64,000 nucleotides of DNA. It comes from Pseudomonas synxantha BG33R. Its GTDB lineage: Bacteria > Pseudomonadota > Gammaproteobacteria > Pseudomonadales > Pseudomonadaceae. Positions 13,001 to 20,645 of the stretch are shown one piece after another. Made by a program: the position numbers and the translations under genes. The notes below the pieces were generated by a model. That model searched no databases and had not been told where the DNA came from. It worked only from the letters and a program-made list of their open reading frames with translations. The stretch spans positions 1 through 64,000 of the forward strand of contig NZ_CM001514.1 of the NCBI RefSeq assembly GCF_000263715.2. The letters are read 5' to 3'. Numbering within the stretch: position 1 is the stretch's first letter; each line of letters opens with the position of its first letter.

Positions 13001-14016
13001 AATCCCGATGCAACGAGCCCCTGGGGTAATCCTAGTTCAAGCTCCTGACCTTCAGCTTCGTTGAATAACCCCGCATGGATTTTGTCCGCTGCCCGCCAAC
13101 GCCAGGCCATGATCCGGGCAGATTTATTCCAAAAATCGTCGTCTGCTCCAACCTCAGCCTGAAGATGGAAGCGCTGCTGATACTCGGCCTCCAGATGCTT
13201 TAGCTCGGCTAAGAGTGCTTTGATATCCACACGATCATAAAAAGACTTCAAATCTAGTGAAACGACAAACAATTCACGCCCTTTGGATAGTCGAGGGGAG
13301 AACTCTGCGCAGATTTGGCGAGGACGGGATAGAAAGGCGCGATAGTCTTGAAAGTACTTGCGGTACGTTTGGCTATTGCCCCATGAGAAATGAGCCCTAG
13401 CTTGCGTACCACCAGTCTCGGACCAGCGACAGTGAAGCCGGTTACCATAGCTGACCAGCCCACGTTCCCTTGCCTTCAGCACATCCGTCTCCTCCGGATC
13501 GCCCTGTGCGGTCTCAATGGCCTCCGCAAGACACATCATCACGGCTGTTGCCAATGATTGATCTCGAATGGAAAGGTGCGCCAAAGGCCTCAGCTTTTGC
13601 AGCTCTGGCTGCGCCCCTCCAACCTGCTCAGAGCTGGGACACCATTGGTGAAAGAGTGAGTCTATTTCGTTAATCGGGATATCCAGAAACGCAGCCTGTG
13701 GAAAACCTACATGCTCATGAAAATCCCACTTCCCATTTTTGGGAGCAGGTACCAACTTGAGGTCTTCAGTCTGAAAACCAGGCTCACCTACGGCCTTGCC
13801 CCATGCTTTGAGTTGGCACTCAAGGTTGATAGTGGAGCTGTCAAGTTCCAGAACGTCAGCGTACGAGTTGTGTCGCCGAATAAAGCCGTGCGATTTTTTC
13901 CAGGCCTGAGCCAGTACGACGATGTCCTGAAGGGACGCTCCCTTGGGCAGCAGGGTTTGATAAACCTTCTTGATAATGGACATCTGCTCTCTCTTCGTGA
14001 ACTGGCCCAAGCGCAT
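10051..14016 (-). CDS. drt1: Defence-associated reverse transcriptase fused to a nitrilase domain (DRT1, UG1-like)
   Basis: A 1321-residue two-enzyme protein. The N-terminal reverse transcriptase has motif VVSLDLKSFYDRVD with catalytic Asp at 255, LGLPQGLVASGFLANAYL (motif B region) and YVDD at 374-377. A long middle region (about 480-1010) lacks recognisable motifs. The C-terminal domain from about 1020 is a carbon-nitrogen hydrolase with the triad positions Glu1105 (FPELAV), Lys1168 (QGKLHP) and Cys1207 (AICYDATD). An RT joined to a nitrilase is diagnostic of DRT type 1, an anti-phage system. A second in-frame Met at 13983 has a better purine-rich upstream stretch than 14016, so the true start may be 11 residues later. 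It converges on the SPARSA pair. Confidence 0.9.
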   Translation of the reverse strand: MRLGQFTKREQMSIIKKVYQTLLPKGASLQDIVVLAQAWKKSHGFIRRHNSYADVLELDSSTINLECQLKAWGKAVGEPGFQTEDLKLVPAPKNGKWDFHEHVGFPQAAFLDIPINEIDSLFHQWCPSSEQVGGAQPELQKLRPLAHLSIRDQSLATAVMMCLAEAIETAQGDPEETDVLKARERGLVSYGNRLHCRWSETGGTQARAHFSWGNSQTYRKYFQDYRAFLSRPRQICAEFSPRLSKGRELFVVSLDLKSFYDRVDIKALLAELKHLEAEYQQRFHLQAEVGADDDFWNKSARIMAWRWRAADKIHAGLFNEAEGQELELGLPQGLVASGFLANAYLVRFDRSVDQAAKEAHDLGSEIKVLDYCRYVDDMRIVVEAPSRCAALLEQVQKFVLDLLDAHCKLLGTTKLIGLSEGKCSVTPYRSMSAQNNVSTLMGVLGAELSGTFDLDSLAQAAGGLEGLLWITEQLEGADKPPASQLKLATIAAPATDVRDDTVKRFVATRLADLMRQRLAMTDISAPDNTGESLGERVTSGMALAHEFESTARKLIKCWAENPALVLLLRCGLDLFPHPRLLDPVLEALDAKLFNVPIKWLRPKQDREIRAAEYVAADLLRAGVSETGFRDMEEYPSAVDIEGYRQELGVFARKIVIERNDSPWYLLQQAFLYLASIGDCGVPIKSILEPSLEPTYLKLRSAMVFEPVSARGLLEILPSALVTQQMHPNSSRFGVWLSEGLRATSDENLLQAIVSTVALERPDLLIEAIGKRGGRPPKWREFVPPSLVEISRVNFSKYKAGSALETRQLLRVMQDPFNIFGQENGLLMLAKALLSELGIETQLSAGLSPVDISLTCSNWSEIQSLPDEIGFLKVNLTGEQEQANPLYARPEWVSDEGAWLYGLGRVLRSALTGEFDFTSRRFLLTEDVGRYRGIRSSWYKRRFGMLNSSSGLTDEPAPISPWLSGFLSTLLQWPGIEFKANDAAPVSTVRTPGELLALLEKRIAIQRALYGGRSNTPIYVIPTSDNAPLVDRPLRVAIVQTLRPKMDDFDTKDPTHWTPGMLAEHRRHLAQVCRLAHAKLRAWASAKALPEGAGDIPAVDVILFPELAVHPEHVFFLRRLSDKLQANIFAGLTFMHSDKCGGPINQGLWLIRTDAPDHGRSIQYVWQGKLHPMKLEREMGITGYRPHVTLVELPIGTTSPTRLAAAICYDATDLDLVADLRDRSDVFLVAALNQDVQTFDNMVAALHFHMYQPVVLANSGEFGGSTAQVPLPKHDRLVAHIHGNNQVAVSVFELDPAPFKSTKPARAPKQLKAAPAGYKGRP

Positions 14017-14214
14017 AAATGCTGGACAAACGTAGGTTAGCGAGTGAGCGAAAGACGCCTAGGGACATTTGCACCTTTGAATAATCGAAGGAAAACCATC
14101 CCTGGGGTAACGCTGCATGCCACCGATGTGATTGCCATCATCGTTCGGTAAAGCATGGCAGTAAAGACAAAGAGCTTCGGCACTATATTTCGCCTTACCT
14201 GCGCAGGAGAAACT

Positions 14215-14517
14215 TCATATCCTATGGCTAGTCAGCGCGTCCAGTTGTAGGCTCTTGACCACGTGGACGTACTGCACATGAAATGCATCCACTACTGCCA
14301 CCATAAAGTCAGAAAACTCCTTATTGACCCGATGTGCCAGCGGGTCGCTGATGAACTCCTGGCGAAGTTGAGGAATAAGTTGCCAGTCAAAGTCTCCTTC
14401 TCTGGCCAGGCGGTCGACATCACGGTTTCCGGACTTCGTATCCAATGCCCTCGCGAGTAACCGGTAGCATTCACCGAGTCGTGGATAGGGTGGTTGCGAG
14501 GAGCAAGAGCAGGTCAT
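14215..14517 (-). CDS. Hypothetical protein, 100 residues
   Basis: Unrecognised. The sequence reads like a mostly helical, acidic soluble protein (segments RLAREGDFDWQLIPQLRQEF and NKEFSDFMVAVVDAFHVQY). No convincing ribosome-binding site precedes the ATG. It lies upstream of DRT1 on the same strand with about 200 bp between, so it could be an accessory gene or a fragment of a former gene. The 198-bp gap 14017-14214 holds no gene that I can support and should contain the DRT1 promoter. Confidence 0.35.
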   Translation of the reverse strand: MTCSCSSQPPYPRLGECYRLLARALDTKSGNRDVDRLAREGDFDWQLIPQLRQEFISDPLAHRVNKEFSDFMVAVVDAFHVQYVHVVKSLQLDALTSHRI

Positions 14518-14589
14518 GGCGGAAAATCTAGGCGTTAGAGAATGGTGGGGGTAGGTTCGCGTCCTTGCGATAAAGAGTCCGTGAAGGAG

Positions 14590-14775
14590 TCAGGCCTTGG
14601 AGCCTTGCCCACGATTGCCGCCGGATTTTACGCCGTGAACCTTGCTCGGCCAGTTTCCACCGGGGAACGGATTCGATCCTTTTTTACCTGCACCGCTTTT
14701 AGAACCGCCAGTGGATGGCTTACTTGGTGTACGTTGAGTCATGTTATGGGTAATGCTGAGGAAGTGAGTTTGCAT
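14590..14775 (-). CDS. Small basic Gly/Ser/Lys-rich protein
   Basis: A 61-residue ORF, or 50 residues from the second Met at 14742, dominated by Gly, Ser, Lys and Pro (for example TGGSKSGAGKKGSNPFPGG). Such composition suggests a disordered, cationic, possibly nucleic-acid-binding peptide. It resembles in style, though not by clear alignment, the 57-residue protein at 31251. No strong ribosome-binding site is visible. The interval 14776-14951 shows nothing else coding. Confidence 0.4.
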   Translation of the reverse strand: MQTHFLSITHNMTQRTPSKPSTGGSKSGAGKKGSNPFPGGNWPSKVHGVKSGGNRGQGSKA

Positions 14776-14951
14776 GCTTTTTACACCGAGACCGTAGCGA
14801 TATTGCTACGGACATCAATGTAGAAAAATACCTCTCGGAAGGCCCGCGCGTGACTGGTCAATTTTTTGAGTAGGTACTTAGAGGCCGGACCGCTCTTAGA
14901 GTGATCACCGCATCCACTGAGCGGAAGGCATCCGCTTGACGTCAATGTTGG

Positions 14952-16679
14952 TCAAATTGGCCAGAGAAATGAACTGATGTTCGCCTGCTTCTGCCGTAGA
15001 CCATCTATCTGACGCTCGATGGTAGCCTCCTCCTCCAGTGCCTCTAAAGCCATATCCGCTTGTACAGCGGTGAGAACCGGTATTTGAAATTTTCTCAGAG
15101 CCTTGGCTTGTATCGTTGGTGCGCTAGTGCCCACCACGAGCCGACGCAAACCTGCTTGGCCGAAGGGGGACCGCAAATACATCATAAGCGCCTGAGGTAG
15201 GTAACCCTTACCTCGTGCTCGAAGAACTGCAACTGACTGTCCGGCTACCCACCCCCCTGCCCCCGGCAGTGGTGTCTTGCTGATAAAGCCGACCCTTCCC
15301 GTCGCGCCCTTGATACAAATGAGAACATCGCCAGGTCTTAGGAAGTAGTCATATGCATTAGGCCCGTCCATATCGTGGACGGTTGCCTTCGTTGCATGTC
15401 GGACCAGGCCGAATGCAGGGATATCCTGAGCTTGAAGCTCTTCGGCGGGAGCGCCGCTGAGCCCCATGGAGTGTTGGCGTGGTCTGATCAGATCAAAGTG
15501 TTCGCTGATGCTGGTGAATTCGTTGTGGTGCTGACGATTCGGCGCAACGTTTTCAGTGACATGTCGGCTGGCCTCCATATTGAGGTCGTCAGTCAGTAGT
15601 TCGCTCACATTGACTAGAGAGCTGAACCGTCCCTCCTCCCGGTTGCGGATGAGCACACCTAGCTGATGGATTTTGGGAGTTGAGGTGCCCGTGGTCATCA
15701 GCAATTCAGGTGTAGCCCTAACAAACAGAATTTGCTCGAAGGTCTTGGCGGTATTCAGCACCACGATGGAGCATGAGCCCTTGAGCCCCTGAACTGCGCT
15801 TGCGGGTAAACCTATTATGGCTTCAAGACATTGCCGTGCCATAAAGTAGGCGCGCAAGCCGTGCTCAGCACCAGGTTTGAACAGTACGCTATCCGGTACC
15901 AGAATCACTGCTCGCCCTTGCGTCTGGGCTATGATCTGGAAAATCGCCGCCAAAGGGCCCTTGGCCGATGAATGATCAAAGCGATGGTAGATATCCCGCC
16001 CTAGATCTTCCTTTAGGTACGTCTCCCGCAGTGGAATCACGGCGGTGGCAGCCGGGAATTGTTTGAGCTGTGACTCCCAGCTAAACAAAGGGCCGATCAC
16101 AGGATCGGTGTGGTGAACGGAATGGCCATAAGAGCCGGACGTCACAAGCCCAAGTTGTACCAGCTGTGGTGTTTTTGATTCAACCGCTACTATTGCTCCC
16201 CTGCTGGCTACCCGGCAGGCAAGCTGACCGACTGTCTCGAAGGGTAAGTAGACCTCACTAGGCTTATGAGCCGTCGTGATGAGAGCCATGAGGTCCGCGA
16301 CCCAAGATGCCAAAATCACCTCGGTTGAATCTGGATTAACAGCCCACTGCGCAGGATCTGCGTTCCAGCTATCTCCGAGGAACGTTCCCTCTAATGACAA
16401 AACAGCGCCAACCACGCGAACGAGATCCTCAGCACTAACGGTGATAGACGGATCCAAACCCCAGGTATGCCCAAGGGCAACGAACTTTTCCAGCAGCTCA
16501 TCGGGATCGTCCCTCCACTCATCTACACGAGCGGAAACATCCAGGGCTTGATCACGAGAAGCCTTCAACCAAGCTCTAACTACCAAAGCGATATGAGAAG
16601 CCTCATGAAAGGGCAGTGCTGGAATGCTCAAGGCGATGTGGTGAAGGAGGTTTTCGTGCTCGGTCATGGCGCTGCTCAT
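14952..16679 (-). CDS. Degenerate N6-adenine methylase (HsdM-like) fused to a target-recognition domain
   Basis: About 575 residues from the Met at 16679. The open frame extends to 16805, but the extra 42 residues look non-coding. The middle has the Rossmann pattern of type I methylases (VYLPFETVGQLACRVASRGAIVAVE; later RAVILVPDSVLFKPGAEHGLR, AIIGLPASAVQGLKGSCSIVVLN), but the expected NPPY/F motif reads VIPL and the glycine-rich SAM loop is poor. Catalysis is therefore unlikely. The C-terminal third (FLRPGDVLICIKGATGRVGF, YLPQALMMYLRSPFGQAGLRRLV, APTIQAKALRKFQIPV) is an HsdS-like target-recognition domain. It is divergent from tnsA inside the transposon, so it may be a sequence-specific DNA binder serving the element. 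That role is my inference. Confidence 0.6.
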   Translation of the reverse strand: MSSAMTEHENLLHHIALSIPALPFHEASHIALVVRAWLKASRDQALDVSARVDEWRDDPDELLEKFVALGHTWGLDPSITVSAEDLVRVVGAVLSLEGTFLGDSWNADPAQWAVNPDSTEVILASWVADLMALITTAHKPSEVYLPFETVGQLACRVASRGAIVAVESKTPQLVQLGLVTSGSYGHSVHHTDPVIGPLFSWESQLKQFPAATAVIPLRETYLKEDLGRDIYHRFDHSSAKGPLAAIFQIIAQTQGRAVILVPDSVLFKPGAEHGLRAYFMARQCLEAIIGLPASAVQGLKGSCSIVVLNTAKTFEQILFVRATPELLMTTGTSTPKIHQLGVLIRNREEGRFSSLVNVSELLTDDLNMEASRHVTENVAPNRQHHNEFTSISEHFDLIRPRQHSMGLSGAPAEELQAQDIPAFGLVRHATKATVHDMDGPNAYDYFLRPGDVLICIKGATGRVGFISKTPLPGAGGWVAGQSVAVLRARGKGYLPQALMMYLRSPFGQAGLRRLVVGTSAPTIQAKALRKFQIPVLTAVQADMALEALEEEATIERQIDGLRQKQANISSFLWPI

Positions 16680-16805
16680 CTTGGTTGCTGAGCTGATCGT
16701 ATCACAAAAAGTATTGACTACTTTATTTTTGTGGCCTACATTGCCCCACGTCTTGCGACGATGGTCGAAACCAGATCGCAGGGAGTGATGAAAAAAACTA
16801 ACCAT

Positions 16806-17015
16806 TGGTCGGTAGAACGCTAACTAATATTGCCTTTAATATATATCCCACCATTGAAGAGGATTTTTTAACCATTTGAAAAATGGTAGTAATAAATTGT
16901 CACGCTATGAGTAGCGTTTGATAATTCGATTTTTTTCATACTTTTGCTTTATTTAAGTCTATTTGACTTTCTCCTGTGCCGGATAAAACTTCGAGTTGAG
17001 CCCAGGAGCCAACGC
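16806..17015. promoter_or_regulatory. Divergent AT-rich promoter region of the tns operon
   Basis: The 210 bp between the methylase-like gene and tnsA are much more AT-rich than the surroundings and contain two clean hairpins or operator-like palindromes: ACCATTT-GAA-AAATGGT (16871-16887) and ACGCTA-TGAG-TAGCGT (16902-16917). ACGCTA also occurs at 16818-16823. TTTATTTAAGTCTATTTGAC follows before the tnsA ribosome-binding site. It probably holds both divergent promoters and an operator. The binding factor is unknown. Confidence 0.55.
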
Positions 17016-17744
17016 ATGATCCGTGACATTGAAAGTCCCCAAGTAGCCCGAGACGTTGCACGAAGAGTGAAGCGAGGTCGCCGCGCACTTGTCGTTAAAT
17101 CGATGAAGTGTCCTGGCGGCGATTTGCGAGTTGAAAGCGCACTTGAGCGTGATGTTGCTACGCTTTTGGATCTTGATCCGCGAGTGATAGAACTGACATC
17201 GCAGCCTTTCTCAATTGAGATTGAAAGTTGTCTAATTCTTCCCTCTCGTGACCACTATGTCCGTAAACCAGGCATCAAACCTCGGTTTTACACGCCTGAT
17301 TTTCTTTGCCGCTTGGGTGACGGAAGTAAGCTGGCGATCGATGCAAAGCACTCAAGCTTCATTGCTGGTTTTGAACCTAAGCAGGCAGAAATCGTGTCGG
17401 GCCTTTGGCAGCACGGTATCCGTTTTCTATTGATCCCCGAAACCTTGCTGTTCCCTGAGCAAATGCGTATTGCTGCCAGCCTTCATCTGCTTCGGGCCAA
17501 GTATCAGCAGCCTTTGCGTGATCAAGCGGATAATGAACTTCGCGTTTTGCTTGAGAAGCAAAGTAGCTGGCTAACCAGTGATCTTTCTTCGCTGCTGACT
17601 TCAGGCCAAGTGGGCATTCTCGCAGGCCTCCTCTCAGGCTCACTCAAGGCTGATCTCTCCAGCGCTGTGTTTGCGTCCCATAGCCGGGTAGACAGTGCTC
17701 ATGGTGATCTCTCACACCTTCAACTGCTGGAGCTTTCCGTATGA
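17016..17744 (+). CDS. tnsA: Transposition endonuclease TnsA
   Basis: Restriction-like endonuclease that cuts the 5' ends of Tn7-type elements and gives cut-and-paste transposition together with TnsB. The 242-residue protein starts at ATG 17016 after AGGAG at 17004-17008; an upstream in-frame start at 16944 has no such site. Motifs of the TnsA N-terminal fold: VESALERD with the likely catalytic Glu at 40 or 44, TPDFLCRL with Asp95, and AIDAKHSS with Lys111. It is the first gene of the operon and overlaps tnsB by 4 bp (ATGA). Confidence 0.9.
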   Translation: MIRDIESPQVARDVARRVKRGRRALVVKSMKCPGGDLRVESALERDVATLLDLDPRVIELTSQPFSIEIESCLILPSRDHYVRKPGIKPRFYTPDFLCRLGDGSKLAIDAKHSSFIAGFEPKQAEIVSGLWQHGIRFLLIPETLLFPEQMRIAASLHLLRAKYQQPLRDQADNELRVLLEKQSSWLTSDLSSLLTSGQVGILAGLLSGSLKADLSSAVFASHSRVDSAHGDLSHLQLLELSV

Positions 17745-19702
17745 ACAGAAAGCTTACAGTCGACAGCGTGGTTTTTGAAAGAGATCAGGTTTTTCGGGTG
17801 AGTGCTATACGGCCTGCGGTTAGCCAGATTATTCTCCAAGGTGCGAGCGGGGAAGAGTTTTTCCTGAGCCCCGACGAATTCCAGCAAAGGATCGCTGCGG
17901 GGCAATACCGTCGAAGCTATGGACCGTATGAGAAGGCCGCCGGAGCAAAACCAGTTCGTCATCTTACACAGACAGAAAGGTCTGCGTTGGATCAACGTCT
18001 AGCAATACTTGATTACGTTGAAAAGGAGCGCCGAGAGGGTTATTCCCTGCGCGAGACTATTAATAAGCTTAGGGACTATTGCGCAGACAATAATCTCCCC
18101 TTTCCATCCGAAAGAACTGTGCAGCGTTGGCAAAAAACTTCGAGTTTGTCCACCTCCCCAGATCAACTGGCACCAAACTTTCATTGTCGCGGTAATAAAC
18201 GCGCCATGAATAGTGCCGATGATTTTGACTTCGAAGAAACCATTGTCGATGAAATAATGCTCAGTTATTTCATGTCAGATAAATACAGTCTCAAGGCCGT
18301 CACTGAGTCTGTGAACCATCAGTGCCACTTGCGTGCTGCCAGGCGCAACGTAGAGTTTCGCGGTATCTCACGACGAAGTGTGTGTCGACGTATCCGAGCC
18401 TTTGAGCATTCGCTTATTGGAAAAGGCAGAGTTTCTAAAGCCACACTTAACCAGGAGATGCGTGTCGCCGTGAAAAAACTATTTGTTGAGCGCCCTTACG
18501 AACGCGTCGAAGTTGATGCAACGCCACTTGATATTTTTTGCCGTGATGAAGCAGGAAACTGTATCGGCAAAGCCACGTGCTATGCCGGTATTGATGCCGC
18601 TACCGGGGCAATTGTGATGTTGAAGTGCGGCATCGAGAAGCCCTCTCAGGACTTCGTGCTCTCGGCACTGGAATTCTGCTTCAGTCCAAAAGGCGAGGAG
18701 TTTACCAAGCGGTATCAGCTCCGACAGCCCTGGCTCGCTCCAGCAGCTATCGAGACTATCGTTTTGGACAACGCGCAAGAGCACCATGGCGGGCTCGTTC
18801 TAAACGCGCTTCGGTATTTGAACACCACCATCGATTATCCAATGGCCGGAAAGCCGCAAGCCAAACCCTACATAGAGCGCTTTTTTGGGACAGTCAAAAC
18901 TCGACTGATCAACATGCTACCGGGTTGCACCAAATCACAGTCGACGTTTGAGAAAAACCGGATTGAGCGGGCTATGTCCGAGCAGTTGCTGACTGTGCAG
19001 GAGCTTGAAGCACAAATCATCCGCTGGATTTCGGACGTTTACATGAGGACGCCGATACGGAGGTTGGAGCGGCGATTTGGCGATGGCTGCTCGCCCGCTC
19101 GTGCAATGGAACTGTTGAAACAGCAGCACATCATCATTCCTCCACCGGACCCGGAAGAGTTCCGCAATGCCTGTATTCGCTATCACGTGCGAGAAGTGAC
19201 CTTGAGTCGGGAAGGCGTGTCGCTCGAATCCATGGGCTACAACAGCGATGAACTTGCTCGGCTGTATCAACGTCGTGGCGAGAAGACCAAAGTCAAGGTC
19301 CGGCTTAACCCACTTGACTGCCGATCTGTGTTCGTCGAAGACCCTGACGATGTAACGGTGCTGATTCAGGCGTTTGAACGGTTGGGAGGTATGCCTCACA
19401 TCAGTTTCGATGAAGCCCGCGCGATCCGGCGTAAGAGCTACAAGAGTGATGCTCAACTGTCGAGCACTGACTATCAGATTGCACAGGAAGAGGACCGACT
19501 GGAAAATCGAGAAAAAGTGTCGAGTGGGAAAATGCGGGACCGCAATCAAGCCGCTCGATATATGGCTCGTGAGGGCAAGAAACTTGAAAGCCAGCGTCAA
19601 GAGAAGCCTGCACCGGTCACGGAGGGGGCTGCTCCAACAAAACTGGAGCCGCTTTCGGCGGCTCCGCGTCGAAGTAAAGCCAAGCTGAAGCCGGAGGAGT
19701 GA
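17741..19702 (+). CDS. tnsB: DDE transposase TnsB
   Basis: RNase H-fold transposase that binds the element ends, cuts the 3' ends and joins them to the target. The 653-residue protein has N-terminal HTH domains (about 75-230, including SERTVQRW). The catalytic core has Asp259 (VEVDATPLD), Asp343 (VLDNAQEHHG) and Glu379 (KPYIERFFGT), completing a DDE triad, followed by a Mu-type C-terminal barrel and a charged tail rich in Lys, Pro and Ala. Such tails contact TnsC in relatives. It overlaps tnsA by 4 bp and is 1 bp from tnsC. Confidence 0.95.
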   Translation: MNRKLTVDSVVFERDQVFRVSAIRPAVSQIILQGASGEEFFLSPDEFQQRIAAGQYRRSYGPYEKAAGAKPVRHLTQTERSALDQRLAILDYVEKERREGYSLRETINKLRDYCADNNLPFPSERTVQRWQKTSSLSTSPDQLAPNFHCRGNKRAMNSADDFDFEETIVDEIMLSYFMSDKYSLKAVTESVNHQCHLRAARRNVEFRGISRRSVCRRIRAFEHSLIGKGRVSKATLNQEMRVAVKKLFVERPYERVEVDATPLDIFCRDEAGNCIGKATCYAGIDAATGAIVMLKCGIEKPSQDFVLSALEFCFSPKGEEFTKRYQLRQPWLAPAAIETIVLDNAQEHHGGLVLNALRYLNTTIDYPMAGKPQAKPYIERFFGTVKTRLINMLPGCTKSQSTFEKNRIERAMSEQLLTVQELEAQIIRWISDVYMRTPIRRLERRFGDGCSPARAMELLKQQHIIIPPPDPEEFRNACIRYHVREVTLSREGVSLESMGYNSDELARLYQRRGEKTKVKVRLNPLDCRSVFVEDPDDVTVLIQAFERLGGMPHISFDEARAIRRKSYKSDAQLSSTDYQIAQEEDRLENREKVSSGKMRDRNQAARYMAREGKKLESQRQEKPAPVTEGAAPTKLEPLSAAPRRSKAKLKPEE

Positions 19703-19703
19703 G

Positions 19704-20645
19704 ATGAATACGTTGGTAAAGCACGAACTCATTGAACACGCCACTTTCAGCTTGGCGCTAGAGCGGCTGGAGTCGGTTGTCATTCGAGGTATGGCTGGCG
19801 AATCCCTGATTCTGCCAATCTTCGGTCCTACGAGGGTCGGCAAAAGCGAACTCGTAAAAACGGTAATAGCCGATTATCCCGAGCATGTAGTTAATGGCGT
19901 TAGAAAAGTGCCCATCGTACGGGTAGTAACGCCGGTTAACCCAACACGCCGCTCGTTTCCCATTGCGTTGTTGGAAAGCTTGAAATGCCCACGCTATGGT
20001 CGCTCCAGTTCGGAAGAGCTGACACGCATGGCCTGCGAGTTGATGAAGGTCGCCGGTACGCGGGTTCTCGTTCTCGACGAAATGCAGCACTTTGTAGAGC
20101 GTGGGTCTCGTACTCATGCTCGCGAGGCAGCAGATTGGCTCAAAGTGCTGTGCGAGGAAATGGAGCTAACCCTGGTCATGACCGGCTTGCCCAAAGCGAA
20201 TGAGGTCCTCATGCGAAACGAACAGCTGCGTGATCGCGCCGAGGCCGTGATCGAGTTTCGTCCCTATAACTGGAACTGTGAGCAGGACCAGCTTGAGTTC
20301 CGGCGTACATTGATATCGCTGAGCGAAGCATTTCATGACTCAGGCTGGACGATACCTAATGCCTCGAATATCGACTATGCCCGACGTGTTTACGGTGCAA
20401 CGCTGGGGCGTGTCGGCATGCTCATCAAACTCTTCAGCGCGGCGGAAAATCTGGCGAAGAATAGGAGTATCGACGAGTTGACCCTGGCCCGAGCTTACAG
20501 CCAGGCAGTGAACACGAACTTTCTTGAGTTCAATCCTTTCGAGGGCATGCCACCTGTAGAGAGTCTTCTCGGACAGGGATACGCCAGAATGCTGGTTGAG
20601 GCGCAGATGCTCGCTCCAAAAAAATCGAAGGCGATTGCGCAATGA
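19704..20645 (+). CDS. tnsC: AAA+ transposition regulator TnsC
   Basis: ATPase that links the target selector to the transposase and mediates target immunity. The 313-residue protein has Walker A GPTRVGKS (41-48), Walker B VLVLDEMQ (121-128) and a sensor-like VMTGLP (158-163). The length is closer to TniB-type TnsC than to the 555-residue Tn7 protein. It starts 1 bp after tnsB and overlaps tniQ by 4 bp, which implies coupled translation. Confidence 0.93.
   Translation: MNTLVKHELIEHATFSLALERLESVVIRGMAGESLILPIFGPTRVGKSELVKTVIADYPEHVVNGVRKVPIVRVVTPVNPTRRSFPIALLESLKCPRYGRSSSEELTRMACELMKVAGTRVLVLDEMQHFVERGSRTHAREAADWLKVLCEEMELTLVMTGLPKANEVLMRNEQLRDRAEAVIEFRPYNWNCEQDQLEFRRTLISLSEAFHDSGWTIPNASNIDYARRVYGATLGRVGMLIKLFSAAENLAKNRSIDELTLARAYSQAVNTNFLEFNPFEGMPPVESLLGQGYARMLVEAQMLAPKKSKAIAQ

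Noticed and set aside
14542..14823. 93-codon plus-strand frame opposite the small basic ORF
   Set aside because: Amino-acid use is unlike a protein and no ribosome-binding site precedes it; the opposite frame is more plausible.
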